Source: Taibaiella lutea (lineage in GTDB: Bacteria > Bacteroidota > Bacteroidia > Chitinophagales > Chitinophagaceae). From it: DNA of 64,000 nt. The stretch is from NCBI RefSeq assembly GCF_008629695.1, contig NZ_VWSH01000001.1, forward strand, positions 957,990-1,021,989, written 5' to 3'. Below the pieces are notes generated by a model. That model saw nothing but the letters and a program-made list of their open reading frames with translations, ran no database searches and was not told where the DNA came from. Shown here one piece after another: positions 44,418 through 51,497 of this stretch. The stretch's first letter is position 1. Each line of letters starts with the position of its first letter. The position numbers were made by a program, and so were the translations under genes.

Positions 44418-45116
44418 TTATATGGTAAGCGATTTTATAAGCTTGTATTCTACCGAGCTTGCGGTGTACTGCCCTTTTACGGCTTCTTTTACTCTTTGGG
44501 TAACCTCATTGAGCTTTTCGTAGTTCTTTGTGCGAAGGTCACGGCATCTTTTCTGTGTACCTAATGTAGCTGCAACATTTCTGGCGCCATTCTCCATTTT
44601 GGTATGTAATTCCTGCAGGGCACTTATTGTTATGTGCTGATTGGATGGCGTGTATGTATTGCTGTGCCTGTCGAGGATAACAATAAGATCGGCAAGGGAC
44701 TGAGCGAGGCTACCATAGGAGCTTTCGCTTTCGCTGATGGCTGCTTCATCAGGATTTTTGCCGAGTTTCTTTATTTTCTTCCCTCTTATTTTGCGGGTCA
44801 ATGTCTTTATGGTTTCCACATGTTTTGAATTTTTACCTAAAGCGGCGGTAGCCGATGCATAGATGGGGGACACTAGTTTTAAAAGAGATGTAGGTTCTTT
44901 TTTAAAGAGCTTTTCTCTTTCGTTTACCGTTTCTGAATATTCATCGATGGCAAAGACGGTAATGTCATTGTGCGATTTGGTTTCGTTGATGAGGTCTTCG
45001 AGTGCAGCAACGGATAAATCCTGCGATGGCGGAGCATAACCGCTGAAGCTTTTAAGATGTGTAAGGAGGTCTTGTGCGTTGGCTATTTTTGCACCGAAGC
45101 CTCCTGAATAAGCCAT
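44418..45116 (-). CDS. Hypothetical helical protein with an internal duplication
   Basis: 232 aa from the ATG at 45116 (MAYSGGFGAKIANAQDLLTH); an upstream in-frame Met lies in the AT-rich leader. Residues about 7-50 (GFGAKIANAQDLLTHLKSFS, GYAPPSQDLSVAALEDLINE) and about 145-190 (SYGSLAQSLADLIVILDRHS, YTPSNQHITISALQELHTKM) align with each other. So it is a tandem duplication of a helical unit that starts with an aromatic-Gly/Ser turn and has a Y-x-P loop. A basic linker (KTLTRKIRGKKIKKLGKN) lies between. It resembles a family of unknown function that I recall only from Bacteroidota. The 21-bp minisatellite lies 190 bp upstream of its start. Confidence 0.65.
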   Translation of the reverse strand: MAYSGGFGAKIANAQDLLTHLKSFSGYAPPSQDLSVAALEDLINETKSHNDITVFAIDEYSETVNEREKLFKKEPTSLLKLVSPIYASATAALGKNSKHVETIKTLTRKIRGKKIKKLGKNPDEAAISESESSYGSLAQSLADLIVILDRHSNTYTPSNQHITISALQELHTKMENGARNVAATLGTQKRCRDLRTKNYEKLNEVTQRVKEAVKGQYTASSVEYKLIKSLTI

Positions 45117-45302
45117 GTTAATTTGAGTTTTAAAGGTTAAATATTTAATGATCCTATGCTTCATATATCAAATACCATGCCAAAAACCTATAAAACGGAA
45201 AATAATTTTTGAAAAAATATTAATTTATTTATTGTCAGTCTATTATAAAATATTTATTTTAACAATCCAAAAGAAGCATATTTATTTTACCATTGATGCA
45301 GG

Positions 45303-45554
45303 AGCCTATTCACCCGACGCAATGGTCCATTCACTCGTTGCACAGGGCAGTTCACTCGACGCACAAGGCAATTCACCCGACGCAATGGTCCATTCACTCG
45401 TTGCACAAGGCAATTCACTCGACGCACAAGGCAATTCACCCGACGCAAAGGGCAATTCACTCGTTGCACAGGGCAATTCACCCGACGCAAAGAGCAATTC
45501 ACTTGTTGCACAAGGCAATTCACCTGATGCAGAGGTCTGTACAATCGACGCAAT
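45303..45554. repeat. Minisatellite, 12 units of 21 bp
   Basis: Twelve contiguous 21-bp units of the form rGGCAATTCACYCGAYGCAMA. Variants combine two heads (GGTCCATTCAC, GGCAATTCAC) with tails CTCGTTGCACA, CTCGACGCACA or CCCGACGCAAT/AAA. Because 21 is a multiple of 3 and the unit lacks stops in several frames, long open frames run through it on both strands; none has a convincing start or conserved ends, so no gene is called. The 610-bp gap 45117-45727 holds this array, the 28-bp repeat at 45592 and the palindrome at 45685. Confidence 0.9.
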
Positions 45555-45591
45555 GGCTTGTGCAATTAATGAAGGAGTGTGTGCAATGGAT

Positions 45592-45646
45592 AATAGGATT
45601 TCATCCTATTCTGCTGTGAAATAGGATTTTATCCTATTCTATTGTG
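45592..45646. repeat. Two direct copies of a 27-bp palindromic unit
   Basis: AATAGGATTTCATCCTATTC (45592) and AATAGGATTTTATCCTATTC (45620) are each a small hairpin (ATAGGAT/ATCCTAT) plus a tail (TGCTGTG, TATTGTG). The period is 28 bp. They lie between the minisatellite and the palindrome at 45685. Confidence 0.75.
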
Positions 45647-45684
45647 TGTCGTCCTTTCAGGACTTGTAGGTATGCCGGGCAGGT

Positions 45685-45724
45685 AAGCATATAGGTATCC
45701 CACACTTCAAATTGTGGGATACCT
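45685..45724 (-). terminator. CCACACTT-class palindrome (copy 1 of a 40-bp direct repeat)
   Basis: AGGTATCCCACA pairs with TGTGGGATACCT around CTTCAAAT (14 pairs if the flanking AT is counted). It lies 4 bp past the stop at 45728. The 40 bp from 45685 (AAGCATATAGGTATCC and on) are identical to 47080-47119. Confidence 0.7.
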
Positions 45725-45727
45725 ATA

Positions 45728-46417
45728 CTATGAAAGGAGTCTATTATCTACGGGTTTCAATCTGGATAATGCAATGAGAAATAAGAAAGACTTTATAATT
45801 TCAAATGCGTTATTCATAACCCATAGATGCCCGAGGGCTTTTTTGTTAAGAAGATGAATACAAAGAAAAAGGATGCATACACCCGATGAATTAATAAATA
45901 TTGCGGTATTAGTCCAGAAAAAGGCTGATTTTCCCAGATACAGGTATTCTGCTTGCTTCAGAATGGAATTATAACTCACAAGGCATATCAAAATACAGAG
46001 AGCGGACAGACCCGACGCGCCGACATTATTAAATTCAAACAAATTATTCAAAATCTGATTGGCATCGAAATAACCGGAATGCAGAAAAGCCTTTTGACTA
46101 TAGAGAAATGTACTTCCTACTTCAATAATGAAGCAACAGACAACCGTCAGCCTGAGCCACGCAAACTGTATGAAAATCTTATTTTCACGGTAAATACAAT
46201 AGAGCAGCATAAAATCCACCCATATATATACATTGGCAACAAGCCCCTTGTATGCATCGGGAATTACAAATACCAGAAGCAGGTTAGATAAAAATGCTGC
46301 CGCTGCGTTCAGCCATAAAGCGGAACGCCATTTACCGGGGAAACCGCAAACGGGCAGCGATGAGGCCAGCACCGCAATAATGGTAAAGACGTTCCGAAAC
46401 AGTTCTTCTGTATTCAT
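45728..46417 (-). CDS. Polytopic membrane protein, about seven helices (229 aa)
   Basis: Not recognised by name. Hydrophobic segments are spaced through the whole length: VFTIIAVLASSLPVCGF, LWLNAAAAFLSNLLLVFVIP, ANVYIWVDFMLLYCIYR, FAWLRLTVVCCFIIEVG, GLSALCILICLVSYNSIL, FFWTNTAIFINSSGVCILFL and FEIIKSFLFLIAL. The plan resembles small seven-helix proteins of Bacteroidota that sit near sensor genes. It lies 16 bp after the 170-aa gene on the same strand, so the two form an operon. The block is flanked by 40-bp direct repeats. Confidence 0.65.
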   Translation of the reverse strand: MNTEELFRNVFTIIAVLASSLPVCGFPGKWRSALWLNAAAAFLSNLLLVFVIPDAYKGLVANVYIWVDFMLLYCIYRENKIFIQFAWLRLTVVCCFIIEVGSTFLYSQKAFLHSGYFDANQILNNLFEFNNVGASGLSALCILICLVSYNSILKQAEYLYLGKSAFFWTNTAIFINSSGVCILFLCIHLLNKKALGHLWVMNNAFEIIKSFLFLIALSRLKPVDNRLLS

Positions 46418-46433
46418 TCAATATATTCAGGTA

Positions 46434-46946
46434 TTACATTATCGGGTAAAGCCCTACTAAATCTGCAAAATAAACATCTCCTGTTCCACCGGCATTAAAT
46501 TTCACAGCAAGGGTAACATTCCCATCTGAGTCAATGGCTTTGTAAAAATGGAATTTATCATTATCATCGACACCATACTTTGCGATAATGCCTTTAAAAA
46601 AAGCGAGCGAATATCTACCTTTGGCGACATCTTTTTCATTCCCAAGTACAATATCGTTATTGGAAGTTCGTTCGTTATCATTTGCAGTAAATTCAATGAA
46701 ATGCCCTGCTGTACAATCCAGAGGTTCCATCATTTTTTCTATTTCAAGGCGTGTATAGGTTTTAGGGGCCAGAGGATGGGGTAATGTTGGTGTCTTGTCA
46801 CCGAATGCGCCTATCATTGTGTCGAACATCTCTTTGGTTATACAATGTCGGTCTACAATTTTTTGCTGGCATTCTTGTTTTAGGCAGTTCATGGCTTCAA
46901 AGCATGGTTCTTCTACCTGTTGTGGTCTTTCTTTTAAAGTTTCCAT
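46434..46946 (-). CDS. Hypothetical protein (170 aa)
   Basis: Not recognised. Cytosolic. The N-terminal part is Cys-containing (PCFEAMNCLKQECQQKIVDR then HCITKEMFDTMIG); the C-terminal part reads like a small beta fold (GRYSLAFFKGIIAKYG, FHFYKAIDSDGNVTLAVKFN, DVYFADLVGLYPIM). First gene of a two-gene operon with the seven-helix protein. A TACCTTTG -7 box and a perfect 8-8-8 inverted repeat lie just upstream, so it looks individually regulated. Confidence 0.6.
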   Translation of the reverse strand: METLKERPQQVEEPCFEAMNCLKQECQQKIVDRHCITKEMFDTMIGAFGDKTPTLPHPLAPKTYTRLEIEKMMEPLDCTAGHFIEFTANDNERTSNNDIVLGNEKDVAKGRYSLAFFKGIIAKYGVDDNDKFHFYKAIDSDGNVTLAVKFNAGGTGDVYFADLVGLYPIM

Positions 46947-46962
46947 TGGTAAATTTATTTAA

Positions 46963-46994
46963 GTGAACAATAATTAATTTGTTCACCAAAGGTA
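46963..46994 (-). promoter_or_regulatory. -7 element with adjoining inverted repeat (operator candidate)
   Basis: On the minus strand a TACCTTTG -7 box (46987-46994) is followed at once by a perfect inverted repeat, GTGAACAA and TTGTTCAC separated by 8 bp (46963-46986). The repeat covers the expected transcription start of the 170-aa gene, the place a repressor dimer would bind. No -33 box at normal spacing. Confidence 0.5.
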
Positions 46995-47079
46995 TTGAAC
47001 ATCACATATGTTACATAAGTACTATTACCCGAAATTGATGCGTAAAAATACGCGACTTTTGAATGCATGCCACAATTAA

Positions 47080-47119
47080 AAGCATATAGGTATCCCACAC
47101 TTCAAATTGTGGGATACCT
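47080..47119 (-). terminator. CCACACTT-class palindrome (copy 2 of a 40-bp direct repeat)
   Basis: Identical over 40 bp to 45685-45724 and in the same orientation; 24 bp past the arsC stop at 47143. Confidence 0.7.
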
Positions 47120-47142
47120 GACCCCGTCATCTCCACTGCCTG

Positions 47143-47559
47143 CTACAGATTATCTGCTACGAAGCGGGCGCAATAATCTTTTATTTGTTGCCTTACTAAG
47201 CTGAATTGTTTGCGGACTTCGGTCGGGGTGCCGGTTGTTTTTGCAGGGTCGGGGAAATTATGATGGAAGCGCTTTGCGTTGGATGGAAAATAAGGACAGC
47301 TTTCTTTTGCATGATCGCATACGGTAATGATAAAGTCAAAATCAATGTCGCGGTAGGCATTTATATTATCGGAGGTATGGCTTGAAATATCCATACCGTC
47401 TTCCTTCATTGTTTCTACAGCCAGCGGATTTACGCCATGCGTTTCAATACCTGCGCTGTAAACGGCAGCTTTTCCACCTGCAAAATGCCTGAGATAACCT
47501 TCTGCTATCTGGCTCCTGCAACTGTTTCCGGTGCAAAGCACCAATATTTTCTTCGCCAT
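47143..47559 (-). CDS. arsC: Arsenate reductase, thioredoxin-coupled (ArsC)
   Basis: 138 aa with the low-molecular-weight phosphatase P-loop CTGNSCRSQIAEG (nucleophile Cys9, Arg15) and the redox pair in TVCDHAKESCPYF. This is the S. aureus/B. subtilis ArsC type, which reduces arsenate to arsenite using thioredoxin. Last gene of the arsenic operon, 3 bp after the small membrane protein. No arsenite pump (acr3 or arsB) lies next to it within the window. Confidence 0.9.
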   Translation of the reverse strand: MAKKILVLCTGNSCRSQIAEGYLRHFAGGKAAVYSAGIETHGVNPLAVETMKEDGMDISSHTSDNINAYRDIDFDFIITVCDHAKESCPYFPSNAKRFHHNFPDPAKTTGTPTEVRKQFSLVRQQIKDYCARFVADNL

Positions 47560-47562
47560 TGT

Positions 47563-47688
47563 TTAAACGAATAACCAGATGATATTAATAATGCAAAACT
47601 TAGGGTCGAAACCAAAAATGATTTGCAACAGAATAACGCAGGTGGTAATAATAATAGGTTTCCTGTATTTAATGATATAGACTTTCAT
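47563..47688 (-). CDS. Small membrane protein of the arsenic operon (41 aa)
   Basis: ATG at 47688, one base after the acetyltransferase stop; it ends 3 bp before arsC. The sequence is one basic start (MKVYIIKYRK) and a hydrophobic remainder (PIIITTCVILLQIIFGFDPK, then FCIINIIWLFV), probably one or two membrane segments. The tight packing on both sides argues that it is translated. I recall similar short proteins in ars clusters of Bacteroidota, but no function is known. Confidence 0.6.
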   Translation of the reverse strand: MKVYIIKYRKPIIITTCVILLQIIFGFDPKFCIINIIWLFV

Positions 47689-47689
47689 A

Positions 47690-48178
47690 TTATAACCCGG
47701 CAATTGTGCTTCTACGTTCCAGCAAAACAGTATTGCGCCATACTCCATTCATCTGTCCTATCTTTTCACGATAACCTACCATACGGAATCCGCACTGTTC
47801 ATGCAGCTTTATACTTGCTTCATTTTCAGGAAATATACCGGCCTGCAAAGTCCATATACCATTGCTTTCGCTGTCGGTAATGATTTTTTGCAACAACTGT
47901 CTGCCTACTCCTTTGCCACGATGTTGTCCGGCAATATATTCGCTCACTTCTGCAACGCCGGCATATACGCACCGGCCGCTTACCGCCGAAAGTGCAGCCC
48001 AGCCAACGATTTCATTACCTTCTATGGCCACATAGCGGCAAAATTCCAGATGGCCCTTATTCCATGTTTCCCAATCGGGCGCTGTCTTCTCGAAGGTGGC
48101 ATTTTGGGTGGCAATACCTTCAAGGTATATCCTTGAAACATCTTTGTAATGCTGCTCTTTTAAATTTATTATTTCCAT
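47690..48178 (-). CDS. arsN1: GNAT acetyltransferase, PAT/ArsN1-like
   Basis: 162 aa. GNAT acetyl-CoA loop: YIAGQHRGKGVGRQLLQKII. PAT-family signatures are QNATFEKTAPDWETW, VGWAALSAVSGRCVYAGVAE and LQAGIFPENEASIKLHEQCG with RMVGYREKIGQM. Phosphinothricin and arsinothricin N-acetyltransferases share these. Within an ars operon the arsinothricin-detoxifying ArsN1 role is the best guess; substrate is inferred from context. It lies 12 bp downstream of the DUF6428 gene. Confidence 0.82.
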   Translation of the reverse strand: MEIINLKEQHYKDVSRIYLEGIATQNATFEKTAPDWETWNKGHLEFCRYVAIEGNEIVGWAALSAVSGRCVYAGVAEVSEYIAGQHRGKGVGRQLLQKIITDSESNGIWTLQAGIFPENEASIKLHEQCGFRMVGYREKIGQMNGVWRNTVLLERRSTIAGL

Positions 48179-48190
48179 GATGCAGGTTTT

Positions 48191-48664
48191 TTAACAACAA
48201 CCGGAACCGGGTGTACAGCAAGATGTTTTATCAGCAGTAAGATCGGCAAGGTTCTTTTTTTGCTTTACAGCAGGAATGCCACAGGCGTCTTGTGCAAGAC
48301 AGGCGGTCATTTTATTTTTCAATACAAAAACTTCGCCGTTAAAGGTCAGGTCGTATCTGCCTATGGTATTGCTCTGGTATTCTACTTCCACATCAAAGTC
48401 ACCGATGCCCAGCTGCTCTTCCGATAGCTTAATAATATGAAGCAGTTTGGCGGGCTTTAAGCGATGTTCATAATCGTCGGCATTCCAAAGCTGAAAGTTT
48501 ACTACGCGTTCCTTACGTACCACACCGCCACAGTCAATAAAATCTTTGGTAACCATTCCTACTTCCGTAACATGGAAGTGTTCAGGCACAAAGCTGCCGT
48601 CTTCCAATAGGAAAGCCACGTTGCTCAGTGCGGGTAATATTTGTTTCACTTCTGATAATTTCAT
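48191..48664 (-). CDS. DUF6428 family protein of the arsenic operon
   Basis: 157 aa from the ATG at 48664 (MKLSEVKQILPALSNVAFLL); an earlier in-frame Met would overlap the operator at 48686. It contains FVPEHFHVTEVGMVTKDFID, GGVVRKERVVNFQLWNADDY and a Cys-ending C-terminus (CCTPGSGCC). DUF6428 proteins are recurrent partners of arsR in Bacteroidota; the C-terminal Cys pairs may bind As(III) (inference). Confidence 0.75.
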   Translation of the reverse strand: MKLSEVKQILPALSNVAFLLEDGSFVPEHFHVTEVGMVTKDFIDCGGVVRKERVVNFQLWNADDYEHRLKPAKLLHIIKLSEEQLGIGDFDVEVEYQSNTIGRYDLTFNGEVFVLKNKMTACLAQDACGIPAVKQKKNLADLTADKTSCCTPGSGCC

Positions 48665-48683
48665 CTTTCTTTTATTAGAGGTT

Positions 48684-48703
48684 AATTGCAATATTGCGAT
48701 AAA
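48684..48703 (-). promoter_or_regulatory. Putative ArsR operator 2, upstream of the DUF6428 gene
   Basis: The 15-bp core TTGCAATATTGCGAT (48686-48700) matches 14 of 15 positions of the site upstream of arsR. It lies 20 bp before the DUF6428 ATG, in the 57-bp gap after arsR. Confidence 0.55.
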
Positions 48704-48721
48704 CATTATTAAAAAAAATGC

Positions 48722-49048
48722 CTAACAGCATTTTGCCTTTGATACTTTCTGAAGGATATCGGAAAAATAGGTGTTTAAAACAGCAATGTTCTTTTCGTCA
48801 AGGCAATAGCAGACTGCATTCCCTTCAATATTGCCTTTAATGATACCGGCATTTTTAAGTTCCTTCAGGTGCTGCGAAACGGTGGGCTGCGCCAGCGGCA
48901 ATTCATTTACGATATCGCCGCAAATGCATTCATTCACTTTCATTAAATACTCAATAATAGCAATCCTTGCAGGATGCCCCAATGCTTTGGCAAGTACTGC
49001 AATTTTATTTTGCCTGTCTGTAAAATGTTCCGTCTTTGTCGCGCCCAT
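48722..49048 (-). CDS. arsR: ArsR/SmtB-family repressor
   Basis: 108 aa winged-helix regulator. KALGHPARIAIIEYLMKVNE is helix 1-2; ECICGDIVNELPLAQPTVSQ and HLKELKNAGIIKGNIEGNAV form the recognition helix and wing. A Cys-x-Cys (CIC) at the start of the DNA-binding region and a C-terminal KAKCC are likely As(III) ligands. First gene of the operon arsR-DUF6428-arsN1-small protein-arsC. It is expected to bind the palindromes at 49061 and 48684 and release on arsenite. Confidence 0.9.
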   Translation of the reverse strand: MGATKTEHFTDRQNKIAVLAKALGHPARIAIIEYLMKVNECICGDIVNELPLAQPTVSQHLKELKNAGIIKGNIEGNAVCYCLDEKNIAVLNTYFSDILQKVSKAKCC

Positions 49049-49060
49049 ACTGCCTTAGTT

Positions 49061-49080
49061 TAATATTGCAATATTACGAT
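49061..49080 (-). promoter_or_regulatory. Putative ArsR operator 1 and arsR promoter
   Basis: A perfect 16-bp palindrome TAATATTGCAATATTA (49061-49076), then CGAT. On the minus strand TAATATTG also fits the -7 box with one mismatch, so the operator would cover the promoter, 12 bp before the arsR ATG. Confidence 0.55.
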
Positions 49081-49114
49081 TAATGTTTTTAAAACTCCAA
49101 ATTTTAAAAATAAA

Positions 49115-49175
49115 AACCGGAGGTGAATAGGTGTGCCACACTTTCAAAGTGTGGCACACCTATTCACCTCCGGTT
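49115..49175 (-). terminator. 30-bp perfect palindrome (CCACACTT class)
   Basis: AACCGGAGGTGAATAGGTGT, then GCCACACTTT, pairs exactly with its complement across a single-base centre (C at 49145). It starts 25 bp past the stop at 49200 and also separates the CHU_C gene from the arsenic operon. It is the longest of the four related palindromes. Confidence 0.7.
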
Positions 49176-49199
49176 CATAATAATCATTCAGATAAATGC

Positions 49200-51497
49200 T
49201 TATCGCACTACTGTTATATCGCCTTTCAATTCTGTTTCTTTAGGTCCGTTGAAAGATGCACAGGTGTATTTGATATAGTAAAAATAAGTACCTGCATCCA
49301 CGGGTTTGCCGTTTTGCGTACCATCCCAGCCTTCGCCCTGGTTAAAGCTGCCCCAGACTATCTGTCCGTAGCGGTTGTAAACAATCATTTTGTTCAGGAG
49401 TATCCTGCCGGTGGTTTCCATTTTGAAAATATCGTTCCTGCCATCCATGTTGGGTGTAAAAGCATTCGGCACAAATGCAAAGCAGCAAGGCACATGTTCA
49501 ATTGAGAAACTATCGTTTATCTTACAGCCATTGGCATCGGTAACATCGTAGGTATAATGGTCTTCTTTCAGATTGGTAAGCTTTAAAGAAGGGCCGATAT
49601 TGCTGCCGTTCAATGTAACATTGTAAGGAATGGTACCGCCCGTAAGCAGTATTTCGACATTTCCGTTAGGATTGGAACCTAATTCGCAATAATCGTCAAT
49701 CAGGTTCTTAAACTGCAAAGAAAGCCTGTCGGGTTCATTGATGCTTATGGTATCGTCTCCGGTACAGCCATTGATATCTTTAAGATAAACACGGTACAGA
49801 CCTGCGGAAAGGTTCTGAAACTGATTGGTCGTAACCCAGTTGGTCTGATTATTCAGCGAGTAGGAAAAAGCAGGCGTTCCGTTCGTATTTACTACTGTAA
49901 TACTTCCATTGTTGTCGCCATTACATCTGGCATTGGTGGCGGTTAATGTAGCCATAAGATCAATGATTTCATTTGCCATGGTTGCCGTTTGTGTATAGGC
50001 ACAACCTGCTGCCTGCGTTACCGTCACGGTGTAATTTCCTGCAGGTACATTGGTAGCTGTAGCTGTTGTTTGCGGAGGCGTGGTATTCCATTGATAACTG
50101 ATAGGAGCAAGGCCGCCTGTTACGTTTGCCGTCATACTACCGCCATTGGCGGCCTGACAGGTAAGATTTACCACATCAACGGAAACATCTAAAGGCGTAG
50201 CTGAAAATGTAAAGAATGTATTGTCCGAAGGCATTACAGCGTATTTATAAGTACCTGAAGTCTGCAATGGAATGGCTGTGGTGGCGGCTTCAGGGAATGT
50301 GTTGTTTGTTGAAACGAGCAAGGTAGTTATATCTGCAGGCAGTTCGGTAGCGGTAAAGGCAATGGTAACATCGCCAACCGTACCTGTTTTTACCATTTTC
50401 CAATGACGGTCCATTCTTACAGCTCTGCCGTTCATGGCACAAACGTTCAATAAAGTGTCGGCATTATTATCACCAAACATTACAAAGCTCTGATCGGCAG
50501 CAAAGGTGGTAGTATTATCCGCATTCATGGCAGGGAATATTCCGCCGGTATTATCATTAAAAATAAAAACTTTGGATTTGGCTGTTACTGCTCTTGATTG
50601 CTTTTGAATGAGGCCGGAAGCATCATCGCGGCAGATACCTGTAATGTTATTCTGGTAAGCAGCATCGCCCGGCCAGACGATGGCAGATGCAGAAGACAGA
50701 TAATCTACGGGAACAGCGGGTGTGCCCAATGAAATACCATATTTTATGGCAAAATAACTTTCTACTCTGCTGAATTCGTCGGATGTCAATTGACGGTTAT
50801 GGCAAACGGCTTCTGCTGATTTATTGGTACCGTAGAAGTAACCTGTGAAGGAGCCTATGGCAAACCTGTAGGAACCTGCCGGCCTGGTTGCAGCTACGCC
50901 GGTTGCTTTTATTCCGTTATAAGTATTCTGGTGGGCAGGTGCCGCACCAACCATTGCGCGCAGTCCGAATATATTGGCATTTCCTGTGTTTAAAACTGTT
51001 CCTGCGGCAAAATTGGCACCACCATTAGTTGTTCCGGAGCCAAATTCTGTCCTGTTACCTCTTGTGCCTGTATTAGCTCTGTTGTTGCCGAATTGCCCGG
51101 AAGTGCTATTGCCGGTCAGACAAATAAGCTGATCAGGTGCAGTGCCTGCACCCATCATAGAACCTTGTGTGGTAGTTACGACATCTGTATTGGTAACTGA
51201 ATTGGCAAGCCGCATACAGCCAGCGGCATGTTGCAAATAACTATGAAAGTTAAAAGGAACAGGATTATTGTTTACTAATGTTGTGGCGCCACCGTCGGGC
51301 GTAAGGTTAGTCAAGTTAGGATTAGTGGCCTGATTAGCCCATGTTGTCAACACATTGGCAGGTGAAACGGTAGTACCTGCTTCGGCATGATACCATGCCG
51401 TTAACCCTAAGGCAACACCTCCCGGAGCTTGTGCAAAAGCACCATTATTCAAACAAAGTCCTGCAAAGGCTGCAAAAAAGATGGAAATACGATTCAT
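49200..51497 (-). CDS. T9SS type B (CHU_C / gliding-motility-type) secreted protein
   Basis: 765 aa. A signal peptide (MNRISIFFAAFAGLCLNNGA, then FAQ) is followed by a lectin-like region (LTAWYHAEAGTTVSPANVLT, FAIGSFTGYFYGTNKSAEAV) and ESYFAIKYGISLG, as in DUF8202-type surface proteins. Next come Ig-like/SprB-style repeats (PISYQWNTTPPQTTATATNV, YTVTVTQAAGC). The final 85 residues are the CHU_C sorting domain: VPNAFTPNMDGRNDIFKMET, YNRYGQIVWGS, GWDGTQNGKPVDAGTYFYYI. It is expected to be displayed on the cell surface through T9SS. No operon partners. Confidence 0.87.
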   Translation of the reverse strand: MNRISIFFAAFAGLCLNNGAFAQAPGGVALGLTAWYHAEAGTTVSPANVLTTWANQATNPNLTNLTPDGGATTLVNNNPVPFNFHSYLQHAAGCMRLANSVTNTDVVTTTQGSMMGAGTAPDQLICLTGNSTSGQFGNNRANTGTRGNRTEFGSGTTNGGANFAAGTVLNTGNANIFGLRAMVGAAPAHQNTYNGIKATGVAATRPAGSYRFAIGSFTGYFYGTNKSAEAVCHNRQLTSDEFSRVESYFAIKYGISLGTPAVPVDYLSSASAIVWPGDAAYQNNITGICRDDASGLIQKQSRAVTAKSKVFIFNDNTGGIFPAMNADNTTTFAADQSFVMFGDNNADTLLNVCAMNGRAVRMDRHWKMVKTGTVGDVTIAFTATELPADITTLLVSTNNTFPEAATTAIPLQTSGTYKYAVMPSDNTFFTFSATPLDVSVDVVNLTCQAANGGSMTANVTGGLAPISYQWNTTPPQTTATATNVPAGNYTVTVTQAAGCAYTQTATMANEIIDLMATLTATNARCNGDNNGSITVVNTNGTPAFSYSLNNQTNWVTTNQFQNLSAGLYRVYLKDINGCTGDDTISINEPDRLSLQFKNLIDDYCELGSNPNGNVEILLTGGTIPYNVTLNGSNIGPSLKLTNLKEDHYTYDVTDANGCKINDSFSIEHVPCCFAFVPNAFTPNMDGRNDIFKMETTGRILLNKMIVYNRYGQIVWGSFNQGEGWDGTQNGKPVDAGTYFYYIKYTCASFNGPKETELKGDITVVR

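Noticed and set aside
45148-45624. A 158-aa plus-strand open frame and others on both strands through the 21-bp repeats
   Set aside because: They exist because the 21-bp unit lacks stops in several frames. Ends are unconserved-looking, starts are poor, and no single frame stands out.
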